Positions 1-8,658 are shown, counted from the stretch's first letter. The stretch is DNA of 12,980 nucleotides from an uncultured Treponema sp. (GCA_937890485.1 CALBXN010000241.1:1-12980); one strand, 5' to 3'. Notes: generated by a model from the sequence alone, not told the origin. A program made the numbers and translations.

Positions 1-63
1 TTATTTAATTTTATTTCGTGTGTTTTTGTTCTGCGCTAAATGACGCAGTCCCCCTGCTTTTTA

Positions 64-459
64 TTATGTATTTTCCTTTACAAAGCTTACCGATGTAAGA
101 ACAACATCGGTTTTCGGCTTCCCCTCTTCATCAATTTCAACACCTGCAAGTACATCAAGATGCTCTATTCCGTGAACGATATAGCCAAATGTTGTATAGT
201 TACCGTCCAGATCTGTAGAATCAGCCTGACACATAAACAAATAGTTCATCGCTGTTTCGTAGCTGTTTGTACGCATAGCGGCTAAAACGCCTCTCTTATG
301 GGAAAGATTATTTGTAAATCCGTTTTGAGTAAATTCACCGTTAATATATATATCTGTATCCTCTTCGGTCTCAGCGCCTTCTTCACTCTCGCTTTTTTCT
401 TCCTTGCTTCCAAGCTGTACTACAGAATAGCTATATTCGACCTTTGCTATAAAAACTGC
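64..459 (-). pseudogene. 5'-truncated cyclophilin-type peptidyl-prolyl isomerase
   Basis: The open frame runs in from the lepB stop with no start codon of its own and ends at a TAA at 64-66, giving about 131 residues. Its C-terminal part matches the second half of cyclophilins: INGEF-x-NGF-x-NNL, then H-x-RGVLA, then LDGNYTTFGYIVHGIEHLD. The first half of the fold, which carries the FHRVI..F.IQGGDP catalytic strand, is absent. The usual SQFFI stretch reads NYLFM, so even the remaining half is divergent. An acidic Glu/Ser-rich segment (plus positions about 361-411) precedes the conserved part. A sampled line of this gene is about 43% GC against about 30% for lepB. Only an internal Met at 274-276 could start translation, and it would give a 70-residue remnant. 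I read it as a gene cut at about 455-465 by recombination or by a contig join. Identification as a cyclophilin C-terminus is firm; pseudogene status is inference. Confidence 0.65.
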
Positions 460-969
460 TTACTTGCATAATACCTTTCCTATAATGTTATTAACAGAAA
501 CAAATCCATAATTTCTAGAATCTACTGATTCTAAATAATTATCTCCAACTGCAAAAATCATTCCCTGAGGAACTCTATCACTATTTTTTATTCTATGAAA
601 TTGTTGCTCTGTTAAAGGAATGAGTTTCTCATTCACTTTTACACTATACTCGGAATTATTAGAATATTCCAGAGGTGTTAATTCTGTTGCAACACATCGT
701 TTTACAACCATTTTATCATTATATAAATAAATTACAATATCATTTTGTTTTGGTGTTTCCCATTGAATAAAAAAAGAAGAAGAAAATGGTTTTACAATTC
801 CGTATGCTAATTTATTAATAAATATAATTTGTCCATCTTTTATTGTTGGTGTCATAGATGTTCCAGATACTACAACAATGTCCAAAATAAATAATTTTAC
901 AAAAATTGCTAAGAGAAAAGTCAAACAAAATATTATTGGTATAGAAATTGTTTTTTTTTGTTTTTTCAT
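460..969 (-). CDS. lepB: Type I signal peptidase (leader peptidase)
   Basis: This membrane-bound serine protease removes signal peptides from exported preproteins on the outer face of the inner membrane. The 169-residue product starts with a basic tail and one membrane helix (about 8-30). The box B motif SGTSMTPT follows with nucleophile Ser38. The general-base lysine is Lys90 in MVVKRC, and the GDN and DSRNYGFV motifs of boxes D/E are near the C-terminus. The protein ends normally with IIGKV, so it is complete despite the broken gene next to it. It lacks the large inserts of E. coli LepB and resembles the short Gram-positive or secondary spirochaetal enzymes. It is divergent from the LysM/M23 gene and shares a promoter region with it. 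There is no clear Shine-Dalgarno sequence before the ATG. Family assignment is secure; whether it is the main or an accessory signal peptidase cannot be told from one window. Confidence 0.93.
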   Translation of the reverse strand: MKKQKKTISIPIIFCLTFLLAIFVKLFILDIVVVSGTSMTPTIKDGQIIFINKLAYGIVKPFSSSFFIQWETPKQNDIVIYLYNDKMVVKRCVATELTPLEYSNNSEYSVKVNEKLIPLTEQQFHRIKNSDRVPQGMIFAVGDNYLESVDSRNYGFVSVNNIIGKVLCK

Positions 970-1006
970 ATGATTTTATTCTAATATCTATAAAAAAATT
1001 TGTCGA
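958..1006. promoter_or_regulatory. Divergent promoters of lepB and the LysM/M23 gene
   Basis: On the minus strand TCGACA (1001-1006) and TAGAAT (978-983) are separated by 17 bases and point into lepB. The start point would lie only a few bases before the ATG, consistent with the missing ribosome binding site. On the plus strand TTGTTT (958-963) and TAATAT (982-987), 18 bases apart, would start a transcript near 994, ahead of the ATG at 1017. Both are consensus-like matches in very AT-rich DNA, so they are suggestions only. Confidence 0.35.
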
Positions 1007-1016
1007 TAGTTATAGT

Positions 1017-2213
1017 ATGCAGATATTCAGTTATGTAGATTCAAATATTTCAAATTCTCAAGCAAGTAGAATTACTTTAGATTCGTTGTTAAAATCTCAG
1101 CGTCCCCATAGAGTAAAACGTAACAATTACAAACCTGTTTTGGTAGGAACAAATTCTGTTGCTACATCTATAGCAAATCCTTTAGCATCTTTTTCTATTA
1201 ATTCAAAAAATTTTATAGATGCATTATCATGTGTTATTTCAAAAGTAAAATATGTTTTTCTTATGATTTCTGTTTTATATGTTTTGGCTCTTTTTGTTCC
1301 ATATTTTATGGCAAATATACAGTTTAGTATAAAACCTCTAGAAATGGATGTTATTTCAGAAACAGAATCAGTTTTATTAAATAAAGCAATGTATGATTTT
1401 GTTTTTGCAGATAAATCTGAACATGTGGATGATTCAGGAAATATTTCTCTTTCAAATTCTTCTCTTGCTTTTGCATTGAAACCTGTTGAATTTCAAAAAT
1501 ATACAGTAAAACCAGGTGAAAATATTACACGAATTTCTAAAAAATTTGGTTTGTCAAATATTTCAACATTGATTGCTGTTAATAATATTTCTAATGCAAA
1601 GAAACTTCAGGCTGGAGAAGTTATCAAAATTCCTTCAACAGATGGAATTGTTCATTCTGTAAAGAAAAATGAAAACTTAGCAGGGATTGCATCAAAGTAT
1701 GGTGTTACTGTTGCAACTTTGCTTGATGTAAATGATTTATCAAGCGATAAATTGCAAATTGGGCAAAATATTTTTATTCCAGGTGCAAGACTTGATACAA
1801 ATTCTTTGAAAATGGCTTTGGGAGAACTTTTTAAGTGCCCAATTACAGCAAAGTGGAGACTTTCATCACCTTATGGAAATAGAGCAGATCCTTTTACCGG
1901 TGTAAAGAAATTTCATACAGGTATGGATATGGCTGCTCCTACAGGAACACCTGTAAAAGCCGCTCTTGATGGAAAAGTTGTTGCAGTTTCTTACAATCAG
2001 GTGTATGGTAATTATGTAATTATCAGTCCCATAAATGGATATCAGTCATTGTATGCACACTTACATACTGCAACTTGTAAAGTTGGGCAGAGAATTGAAC
2101 AAGGTCAAAAATTGGGACTTGTAGGAAGTACAGGTTATTCAACAGGACCACATCTTCATTTTACAGTTTACAAGAACGGAAAACTTGTAAATCCACAGGA
2201 ATTGATAAAATAA
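1017..2213 (+). CDS. Membrane-anchored LysM / M23 peptidoglycan endopeptidase
   Basis: The product is probably a cell-wall hydrolase that cuts peptide cross-links in the periplasm. From the ATG at 1017 it has 398 residues: a cytoplasmic N-terminal segment of about 75 residues, one membrane helix at about 77-99, a linker, two LysM glycan-binding repeats (about 162-206 and 213-255), and a C-terminal M23 (LytM/peptidase M23) domain. The M23 zinc and catalytic residues are intact: H300-x3-D304 (HTGMD), H348/H350 (HLH), and H379/H381 in GPHLHF. An upstream ATG at 948 in the same frame would add 23 residues but lies inside lepB, so I prefer 1017; neither has a good ribosome binding site. With all metal ligands present it is likely an active endopeptidase, unlike the LytM-type activators that have lost them. 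The deacetylase-like gene follows after 24 bases, probably in one operon. Confidence 0.9.
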   Translation: MQIFSYVDSNISNSQASRITLDSLLKSQRPHRVKRNNYKPVLVGTNSVATSIANPLASFSINSKNFIDALSCVISKVKYVFLMISVLYVLALFVPYFMANIQFSIKPLEMDVISETESVLLNKAMYDFVFADKSEHVDDSGNISLSNSSLAFALKPVEFQKYTVKPGENITRISKKFGLSNISTLIAVNNISNAKKLQAGEVIKIPSTDGIVHSVKKNENLAGIASKYGVTVATLLDVNDLSSDKLQIGQNIFIPGARLDTNSLKMALGELFKCPITAKWRLSSPYGNRADPFTGVKKFHTGMDMAAPTGTPVKAALDGKVVAVSYNQVYGNYVIISPINGYQSLYAHLHTATCKVGQRIEQGQKLGLVGSTGYSTGPHLHFTVYKNGKLVNPQELIK

Positions 2214-2237
2214 GTTTATTTTAAGGAATAAATTACT

Positions 2238-4532
2238 ATGAAATATAAGAACATTGTTTTATTATTCTATATTTTTGTTGTTTCAAATATTTTTGCACAG
2301 GTAAAATTTGTAAATTTTGATTTAAATAACCATAATAATTTACTTTTTTCAGTTGAGCATACTCCGATAGTTGAATCAGACTATGAAACTTTGTTCTATA
2401 TGTCTTTGGATGAAAAAATAAATCAGTCTTCAATAAATACTGAAAAAAATAATCCAAAACTTTTAACTTGTTATCCAGAAAAAATTGAAATTTTGAAAGA
2501 TGCAAGTATTTTCCAGTTTAGAAATCGCTATGGAACTGCACAATATGATGTTAATCAAGGTTCTTTAACTTGGGTAAAACGTGCCAAGGAAATAGAATCT
2601 TCATCTACAGCATTTATTCCTGTGTTTCATAATAGAATTGCACCTTTGTCAGTTAGTCCAAATGGAAAATATATTTTCTACATAGAACAAACATCATCTG
2701 CAAAAGGAAAACTTGTTTTAAAATCTGTAGAAACAAGTTCAATTTTTGTAGTTGCAAATGATATTGAATACGGATACGATTTTGTACCTGTAAAATGGAA
2801 TTCAGATTCTTCGATTGCGATTTATGAAAATAAGGGACATTTATATTTTTATAATTTTAAAGAATCAAATTATTCAAAACAACTTCCAGAAAAATATCGA
2901 AGTATAGGACCTGGTTCTATAAACAATGTTTATTGGGCAGATGAAAATCTTTTAATGTATATAAATCATGACTTAGTTTATTTAATTGCTTCAACTGAAC
3001 TTTACACAAGAGCCTTATATTCAGATTTAATTGGTACAGGAAAAATCGTAGGAAGACTTCCTTCTCCTTTTGTTCCTTCAGATGACAAATTCTGGACAAG
3101 TGTTGATGGAAAATCCATTGTTTTATTACAAGATAATCGCACCCTTTGGTACATGGAACTTTCTGGCACAGATTTTAATTTTGTAACTACTTTGTTTTCA
3201 TATCCTTTTGTAACTGTTCCTGGAACAGCATTGAATTTTAATGTTTTTTGGGCAAATGCAAAATCTGGAAATGTTATTCAGTATCCCATTGTTTGGCTTG
3301 AAATGTTGCGTGATGGAAAATCCGAAAGTTATGTATACAAATTGATTCGCGATAACGAAGGAAAACAAGCTTATTTTGAATCATTACCAATATCTGTTCT
3401 AGCAAGAGATGTGAAACTTTCTTCTGATAAAAAATATATTTCTTTTATACAAGAAAAAACATTTAATATTTATGATTTATCAACTTGGACTTCAAAATAT
3501 GTTTTTAATGAAGAAGAAATTTCTTCATATTCTTGGATAAACAATTCTTCTCTTTTGTTGGGAGGAAAAGAAACTGTTAGAACTTGGAATTGCGTTTCAA
3601 ATAATTCAAATATTTTATTTTTGTCACAAGCAAAAAAATTTGGTTGGAACGGAGAGTCTAATACAGTTTTAGCTTCTAACTCAAATGGTGTTTTTGAATA
3701 CGATTTTAATTCTGGTATTTGGAAGAAGGCTAGTAATAATACTTTTAGATTACAATCAACTAGAAATTCAAAGTGGCGTGTTTTTATAGACCATAGTTCA
3801 AATGATGCTTTTGAAAATACATTATACGGAAGAGAACTTAATGCTGAAAGTTACAACATTCCTTTGTTTGAACAATGTACCGAAATTTCTGCTTACAACA
3901 AACCAAAAGTGGCTTTAACTTTTGATGCTTTAGATAATGCTGACGGACTAACTCCGATACTTGCATCTCTTAATCGATATGGAATTAAATCAACATTCTT
4001 CATAAATGGTGAATTTGTTAGAAGATTTCCAACTGGAGTGAATGAAATAATTAAATCTGGTCATCAATGTGGTTCAATGTTTTTTTCTCCATACTCTTTA
4101 GAAGAGGATGCATATAAGTTTACAGAAAATTTTATTCGTCGTGGACTTGCAAGAAACGAAGATGATTTTTACGAACTTACAGGAAGTGAACTTTCTTTAG
4201 TTTGGCACATGCCAAGTTATTATCTAACAGATTCAATATTAAAAGCTGGCGAAAAATCTGGATACATCTGGATTGATAAAGGTCTTGCTCCTGAGGATTA
4301 TATAACTTACGAAAAATCTTTAGAAGATGAAATTCAGTATATGAGTACATCTCAAATTATTGATTACTTGATGGAAAATCTGGAACCAGGTGCTATCATT
4401 CCAATTTCAGTTGGAATTGCTTCTGGAACTCGCGGAGATTACCTTTACGATAAACTTGATGTTCTTATCAGTGCAATTCTTTCTGAAGGTTATGAAATTG
4501 TTACGGTTTCAGAGTTGTTCAATTTAGAATAA
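2238..4532 (+). CDS. Exported propeller protein with degenerate NodB polysaccharide deacetylase domain
   Basis: The 764-residue product begins with a signal peptide ending near residue 20 (NIFA). It continues with about 500 residues of propeller-like repeats (for example LSVSPNGKYIFYIEQ, WNSDSSIAIY, LSSDKKYISF) of the TolB/WD40 kind. The C-terminal domain (about 555-764) is a NodB/carbohydrate esterase 4 fold: KVALTFDALDNADG, then IKSTFFINGEFV. The active site is not conserved. The TFDDG motif reads TFDAL, keeping Asp563 but replacing the zinc Asp with Ala564. The H-x3-H zinc pair is replaced by Met614 and Pro618 (GHQCGSMFFSP). The usual LLH motif near the end reads PIS. The enzyme is therefore probably inactive as a deacetylase and may act as a binding or scaffolding protein in the periplasm. 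An AAGGA at 2222-2226 supports the start. The 3' end overlaps dacA tail-to-tail by 9 bases. Fold assignment is good; the function is unknown. Confidence 0.8.
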   Translation: MKYKNIVLLFYIFVVSNIFAQVKFVNFDLNNHNNLLFSVEHTPIVESDYETLFYMSLDEKINQSSINTEKNNPKLLTCYPEKIEILKDASIFQFRNRYGTAQYDVNQGSLTWVKRAKEIESSSTAFIPVFHNRIAPLSVSPNGKYIFYIEQTSSAKGKLVLKSVETSSIFVVANDIEYGYDFVPVKWNSDSSIAIYENKGHLYFYNFKESNYSKQLPEKYRSIGPGSINNVYWADENLLMYINHDLVYLIASTELYTRALYSDLIGTGKIVGRLPSPFVPSDDKFWTSVDGKSIVLLQDNRTLWYMELSGTDFNFVTTLFSYPFVTVPGTALNFNVFWANAKSGNVIQYPIVWLEMLRDGKSESYVYKLIRDNEGKQAYFESLPISVLARDVKLSSDKKYISFIQEKTFNIYDLSTWTSKYVFNEEEISSYSWINNSSLLLGGKETVRTWNCVSNNSNILFLSQAKKFGWNGESNTVLASNSNGVFEYDFNSGIWKKASNNTFRLQSTRNSKWRVFIDHSSNDAFENTLYGRELNAESYNIPLFEQCTEISAYNKPKVALTFDALDNADGLTPILASLNRYGIKSTFFINGEFVRRFPTGVNEIIKSGHQCGSMFFSPYSLEEDAYKFTENFIRRGLARNEDDFYELTGSELSLVWHMPSYYLTDSILKAGEKSGYIWIDKGLAPEDYITYEKSLEDEIQYMSTSQIIDYLMENLEPGAIIPISVGIASGTRGDYLYDKLDVLISAILSEGYEIVTVSELFNLE

Positions 4533-5942
4533 ATTGTAAATTTTTCCGTAGAGTTTTACAAAAATATTTCCTTCTGAAATTGTTCTATCTGCAACCAAGG
4601 GAACTGTCTGAAGTAAATAATCTCCCATGAAATAATCTATTTTGCCGTATTGTTTGCCTAAAGTGATTGGAGCTTCAATTTTTTCATCTACAGTGATGTT
4701 ACGAGTTAAAGGCAAAAATTTTCCATTTGCATCTTTTAAATTTGGAACAGTTATAAAGTGATTATCCAAAATTGATTCTGTAAGGATAAAGGATTTTTCT
4801 GTTCCACCTGGGGCTTTTGTATTCGTTTTGTAACAATCTAAAATTCTTTCGCTTCTAAAAAGAGCAAAGCCCCAATTCATTATCGCAAGACTATCTTCTG
4901 TGCGGAATTTATTTCCTTCAATGCTTCCGTTTCCGGGACCACCCATTGTAACAGAAATTAATCTTGTTCCGTTCCGTAAAACTGTTAGTGAAAGATTAAA
5001 TCCTGATTCATCAATGTAACCTGTTTTTAATCCATCTGCACCAGGAATCACATCTAAACTTCGGTTAGTTGCTTTTTGTGTAATTGGCATAGTTCCTTCT
5101 AGTGGAATTCCATTTACTTTTGCATCTTCATAATCTATGTAGGATGGAAGATTATGTTTTTTAGGATATGTAAAACTTTTTATAGAATGATATTTTTGTA
5201 ATGATTCCGGAAACCTTGTAATGTAACTTCTTGAAAAAATTGCAAACTCTCTTGCAGTTGTAAGATTATTTTCGCTATATCCAGAAACTTCTACAAAGTG
5301 AGTTTTTGTAAGACCTAAATTTTTTACAACTTCATTCATTTTAGCGATGCAATTTTCTACAGTGCCAAACAGACACATGGCAACTGCAACTGCGGCATCG
5401 TTTCCAGAGACAACATTCATTCCAATTAAAATTTCTTCAAAAGTAACATTTTGGTCTTTTCCTAAAAACATCAAGGAAGAATGAGGCGGCGCATTTTTTG
5501 CCCAAGATTCTGGAGGTAAATCAATTTTATCTGTAAGTTTTATTTTTCCTTTTTCAAGAGCATCTAGGGCAAGATACATCAATACAACTTTTGTCATTGA
5601 AGCAGGAGGAATAACTTCGTCTGCATTTTTTTCGTATAAAATCCATCCCGTAGAAGCGTCCAATAAAATTGCTGACTTTGCGTGAATAAAAATATCATCA
5701 ACTTTTACAGAGTAGGGCAAATTTTGAATCAGTGGTTCTGTATATAATTCTTTGATAACTGATTGATTTTGTTGTAAAACTTCGCTTGAAAGTTCCATAG
5801 GAATTGCTTTGTTTAACTTGTACGCATAAATTCCAAATCCTGTAAAAAATGAAATAATTGTTAAACTTATTATGCTGACACAAATTAAAATTATTTTTTT
5901 CTTTAACGAAAATTTCTTGTATGATTTTTTTTTCTTAGACAT
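4524..5942 (-). CDS. dacA: D-alanyl-D-alanine carboxypeptidase (PBP5/DacA type, S11)
   Basis: This low-molecular-weight penicillin-binding protein removes the terminal D-Ala from peptidoglycan stem peptides in the periplasm. Its 472 residues contain an N-terminal basic tail and membrane helix (about 15-40) that can act as signal or anchor. The three catalytic motifs of the S11 family follow: S115-M-T-K118 (PPASMTK), S179-G-N181, and K306-T-G308. A C-terminal domain of about 130 residues matches the beta-rich PBP5 domain. The start lies one base past the aroC stop, so the two genes are co-transcribed and probably translationally coupled. The start MSKKKKSYKK is natural for an inner-membrane protein. 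The stop lies inside the end of the convergent deacetylase-like gene, leaving no space for a separate terminator. The symbol is given by family; related dacB/dacF-type names would also be possible. Confidence 0.9.
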   Translation of the reverse strand: MSKKKKSYKKFSLKKKIILICVSIISLTIISFFTGFGIYAYKLNKAIPMELSSEVLQQNQSVIKELYTEPLIQNLPYSVKVDDIFIHAKSAILLDASTGWILYEKNADEVIPPASMTKVVLMYLALDALEKGKIKLTDKIDLPPESWAKNAPPHSSLMFLGKDQNVTFEEILIGMNVVSGNDAAVAVAMCLFGTVENCIAKMNEVVKNLGLTKTHFVEVSGYSENNLTTAREFAIFSRSYITRFPESLQKYHSIKSFTYPKKHNLPSYIDYEDAKVNGIPLEGTMPITQKATNRSLDVIPGADGLKTGYIDESGFNLSLTVLRNGTRLISVTMGGPGNGSIEGNKFRTEDSLAIMNWGFALFRSERILDCYKTNTKAPGGTEKSFILTESILDNHFITVPNLKDANGKFLPLTRNITVDEKIEAPITLGKQYGKIDYFMGDYLLQTVPLVADRTISEGNIFVKLYGKIYNLF

Positions 5943-5943
5943 A

Positions 5944-7062
5944 TTATTTCCCTATTTCTGAAAAATTATTTATATTTGAAATTTTATTTTGTAAATACAA
6001 ATCTAAAAGAGTGATTGCTGTCATTGATTCTACAACAGGAATAATTCTTGGACACAAACAAATGTCGTGGCGACCTTCAATTAAAATTTCTGTTTCCTTT
6101 TCAAAAATATCAATTGTTTGTTGTTGCTTAAAAATGCTTGGAACCGGTTTTACAGCAACTCTAAAAATTATTTCGTTTTCGTTAGAAATTCCACCTAAAA
6201 TTCCACCAGCGTGATTTGATAAAAAGTTTACATTTCCATCTTTCATGGACATATTATCATTCCAAGTGCTACCTGTCATTTTTGCACTTTCAAAACCACT
6301 TCCAAATTCAATGCCTTTTATAGCACCGATTGAAAGCATGGCTTTTGCAAGTTCTGCATCAAGTTTGTCAAAAACAGGTTCTCCAATTCCTGCAATCATA
6401 CCAGAAACTCGACATTCTACAATGCCTCCGCAAGAATCTCCTTCTTTTCTGAATTGGCTGATTTTTTCTTCCATTTGAGAAGCAATTTTTGCATCTGCAC
6501 ATCTAACTGAATTTTTTTCTATTTGAGATTCATCGTATTCTGTAGCTTTAATTCCTGCAACTTCTGTTGTACTTGCAATTATTTTTATGGAAGGAAGTAA
6601 TTGTTCTAAAACCATTTTTGCAATTTCACCACCAGCAACTCTAGCCAAAGTTTCTCTTCCTGAAGAACGACCTCCACCACGATAATCTCTAATTCCATAT
6701 TTTTTATAGAAAGTATAATCTGCGTGTCCTGGTCTAAATTTATTCATTATGTTGGAATAATCAGCAGATTTTTGGCTTGTGTTTTTTACAACTATTGCAA
6801 TAGGGCAACCTGTAGAAACTCCTTCAAAAACTCCACTTAAAATTTCAGCTTTGTCGGGTTCTTTTCTGGAAGTTACCGAAGAACTTAATTTTCCGTCAGG
6901 AGAACTTTGCCCTGGTTTTCGTCTATCAAGAGCTTTTTGTAATCTTTCAATATCAATTTCAATGCCACTTGGACATCCATCTATAATAACACCTAAAGCC
7001 TCTCCGTGACTTTCTCCAAAAGTTGTGATTTTAAATATTTTTCCAAAAGAATTTCCACTCAT
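5944..7062 (-). CDS. aroC: Chorismate synthase
   Basis: The enzyme converts 5-enolpyruvylshikimate-3-phosphate to chorismate with reduced FMN, the last step of the shikimate pathway, in the cytosol. From the ATG at 7060-7062 it has 372 residues, the normal size. It opens with the family signature SGNSFGKIFKITTFGESHG. It contains the other conserved FMN/substrate motifs: RPGHADYT, GGGRSSGRETLARVAGG, the GDSCGG turn, and NHAGGILGGIS near the middle. A longer frame starting at 7152 adds 30 unconserved residues and would run into the divergent membrane-protein gene. The ATG chosen is preceded by AGGA nine bases upstream and matches the family start. It is followed after one base by dacA. The link to dacA is one of gene order; no shared pathway is evident. 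Confidence 0.96.
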   Translation of the reverse strand: MSGNSFGKIFKITTFGESHGEALGVIIDGCPSGIEIDIERLQKALDRRKPGQSSPDGKLSSSVTSRKEPDKAEILSGVFEGVSTGCPIAIVVKNTSQKSADYSNIMNKFRPGHADYTFYKKYGIRDYRGGGRSSGRETLARVAGGEIAKMVLEQLLPSIKIIASTTEVAGIKATEYDESQIEKNSVRCADAKIASQMEEKISQFRKEGDSCGGIVECRVSGMIAGIGEPVFDKLDAELAKAMLSIGAIKGIEFGSGFESAKMTGSTWNDNMSMKDGNVNFLSNHAGGILGGISNENEIIFRVAVKPVPSIFKQQQTIDIFEKETEILIEGRHDICLCPRIIPVVESMTAITLLDLYLQNKISNINNFSEIGK

Positions 7063-7109
7063 AGTTTCAAATCCTATCATAAATTTTATAAATAGTGTAT
7101 ACTGATAGA

Positions 7110-8042
7110 ATGAAAAACTTAAAATCAATTTATCTTTCTGCTTCTTTATCATTTAAAATAAATCTTTTTAAATCTATGTTTGCATTTCTTCTTGCAAGTT
7201 TTTTAACTGGAATGGCAAATGTTTTATGTAGTTTCATCATGATTTTAACTTCTAAAACTTTGATTTTACCTTTTTGTTCAATGTTTGTTTTGTTAGTTGT
7301 TAATACAGCCTTAACTTTTGGGTTACAACTTTTAATTTATTTACTTTACAAAAGAGAAAATGCAATTTTAGGTCACTTATTTTATTTTTTCAAAGATATA
7401 AAACGAATTTTCATAATTACTTTGTTTCAACTTGCTTCATATTTTGTGTTGATTTTTTTAGCATTTATTCCTTATTTCTTTTTAGGAAATGCAAATCAAG
7501 ATTTTAATTTTATACAAACACTTTTAAACTTATCTCTTTTAGAACCAAATTCCCCAGAACTTATTTTAGCAGAAGAAGTTTTAGCAAAGGGAATTTCATC
7601 TTGGTTTTTTATCAGTACACTTTTATCTGTAATATTGATTTTATTTTTTACAGTGATAACTTCATTCATTCCTTTTAAACTTTTTGAAAATTCTGAAAAA
7701 TCTGTGTTAAAAATAATTGTTGAATCTGTAAAACTTTCAACTTCATCTTTAATAAAATTTTTGTATGTTTGTTTTATGAGCATAAGATGGATATTATTAG
7801 TTTTTGTACTTTGTTTAGTTGCAGTTTTCATTTTAAAAATAAATTTTATAACTACAATGCTTTCTTTTGTTTTAGGCTTACTGATGATTTGCTTTTATTT
7901 TGGATGTAGTGCTTTTTATTGTTACAAAGTAGGATTTGTTTTTTCCTCAAAGAACGAAGAAGAAGTTTTGAGTTTGCCAGAAAGTGAATTTCAAATAATT
8001 GAAGAAGACGAAAATCCTTCTAAAAAATTGGAGGATGAATAG
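7110..8042 (+). CDS. Six-helix integral membrane protein, function unknown
   Basis: I do not recognise this protein with confidence. It has 310 residues from the ATG at 7110; a GTG five codons earlier (7095) is an alternative. Six hydrophobic segments are visible, at about residues 22-47, 52-80, 101-126, 163-187, 223-241 and 245-272. A charged, acidic C-terminal tail (about 280-310, many Glu) faces the other side from the last helix. The pattern in the second half, an amphipathic ESVKLSTSSLIKF stretch before a W-rich helix, recalls the DUF975 layout, but this is a weak resemblance. There is no ribosome binding site, and TATACT at 7098-7103 would place transcription almost at the ATG, suggesting a leaderless message. 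Its stop overlaps the yigZ start by one base, so the two are coupled. It is divergent from aroC with 47 bases between the two starts. Confidence 0.75.
   Translation: MKNLKSIYLSASLSFKINLFKSMFAFLLASFLTGMANVLCSFIMILTSKTLILPFCSMFVLLVVNTALTFGLQLLIYLLYKRENAILGHLFYFFKDIKRIFIITLFQLASYFVLIFLAFIPYFFLGNANQDFNFIQTLLNLSLLEPNSPELILAEEVLAKGISSWFFISTLLSVILILFFTVITSFIPFKLFENSEKSVLKIIVESVKLSTSSLIKFLYVCFMSIRWILLVFVLCLVAVFILKINFITTMLSFVLGLLMICFYFGCSAFYCYKVGFVFSSKNEEEVLSLPESEFQIIEEDENPSKKLEDE
8030..8034 (+). promoter_or_regulatory. Ribosome binding site of yigZ
   Basis: GGAGG lies inside the last codons of the membrane-protein gene, seven bases before a GTG. It is the strongest Shine-Dalgarno sequence noticed in the window and decides the GTG start, with stop-start overlap that implies translational coupling. 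Confidence 0.75.
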
Positions 8043-8635
8043 TGAATTGTATCTTAGAACATTTTCAGACAGAAATTGTTATTAAGCACTCTCGATTTAT
8101 TGCTGAAGTTTTTCCTGTAGAAAGTCAAAGTAAAGCAAGAGAACTTTTGAAAGAACAAAAGCAAAAATATTTTGACGCAACTCATGTTGTTCATGCCTTT
8201 GTTATTGGAAAAAATGCTGAAGTTCTTGGAATGTCTGATGATGGTGAACCTTCTGGAACGGCAGGGCGTCCTGTTTTGGATGTTCTAAAAGGAAGTGGCT
8301 GTACAAATATTATGCTAACTGTAACAAGATATTTTGGCGGAACTTTACTTGGAACAGGCGGTTTGGTAAAAGCATATTCAGATTCTGCAAAGGCTGTTTT
8401 AGAAATTACAAAGTTTGAACCTTTAATTGAAAAAACTGAATTTAAATTTTCTCTTCCTTACGATATGTATGAAAAAATAAAATATCATTTTAATCATTAT
8501 CATATAGATTCCATAAAAGAAGATTTTACAGAAAATATTACAATTTCTGGAATTATTTACGCCGAGGAATTTTCTAATTTCAAAACGGAAATTGAAGAAA
8601 TAAGTAATGCAAGAATAAAAATTCAAACTTGCTAA
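8042..8635 (+). CDS. yigZ: YigZ/IMPACT family protein (UPF0029)
   Basis: This conserved cytosolic protein belongs to the IMPACT/YigZ family, whose bacterial members have an N-terminal UPF0029 domain followed by a smaller ferredoxin-like C-terminal domain. Its exact role is not settled; eukaryotic IMPACT regulates the Gcn2 stress kinase. The 197 residues show the signature blocks in order: HSRFIAEVFPV, DATHVVHAFVIG, SDDGEPSGTAGRPVLDVL, and VTRYFGGTLLGTGGLVKAYSDS. The start is GTG at 8042, overlapping the TAG of the preceding gene by one base. A strong GGAGG at 8030-8034, seven bases upstream, fixes this start. The size matches the family (about 200). The MBL-fold gene follows 23 bases later. 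Confidence 0.93.
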   Translation: MNCILEHFQTEIVIKHSRFIAEVFPVESQSKARELLKEQKQKYFDATHVVHAFVIGKNAEVLGMSDDGEPSGTAGRPVLDVLKGSGCTNIMLTVTRYFGGTLLGTGGLVKAYSDSAKAVLEITKFEPLIEKTEFKFSLPYDMYEKIKYHFNHYHIDSIKEDFTENITISGIIYAEEFSNFKTEIEEISNARIKIQTC

Positions 8636-8658
8636 AAAAAATTAAGGTGAAATTTAGA

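Noticed and set aside
31..48. CTGCG...CGCAG inverted repeat downstream of the cyclophilin remnant
   Set aside because: The stem has only five pairs and no T-run follows on the minus strand, so I do not call it a terminator.
948..1016. Longer N-terminus for the LysM/M23 protein
   Set aside because: The upstream ATG lies within the lepB coding region, and the added residues show no conserved feature; the promoter predicted between them would be downstream of that ATG.
5105..5110. A GAATTC site inside dacA that the M.EcoRI-like enzyme might protect
   Set aside because: A single site of a six-base sequence is expected by chance, and the enzyme's specificity is not known.
6011..7009. Long open frames on the plus strand opposite aroC
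   Set aside because: They are antisense frames within a strongly conserved gene, with no domain, start signal or codon pattern of their own.
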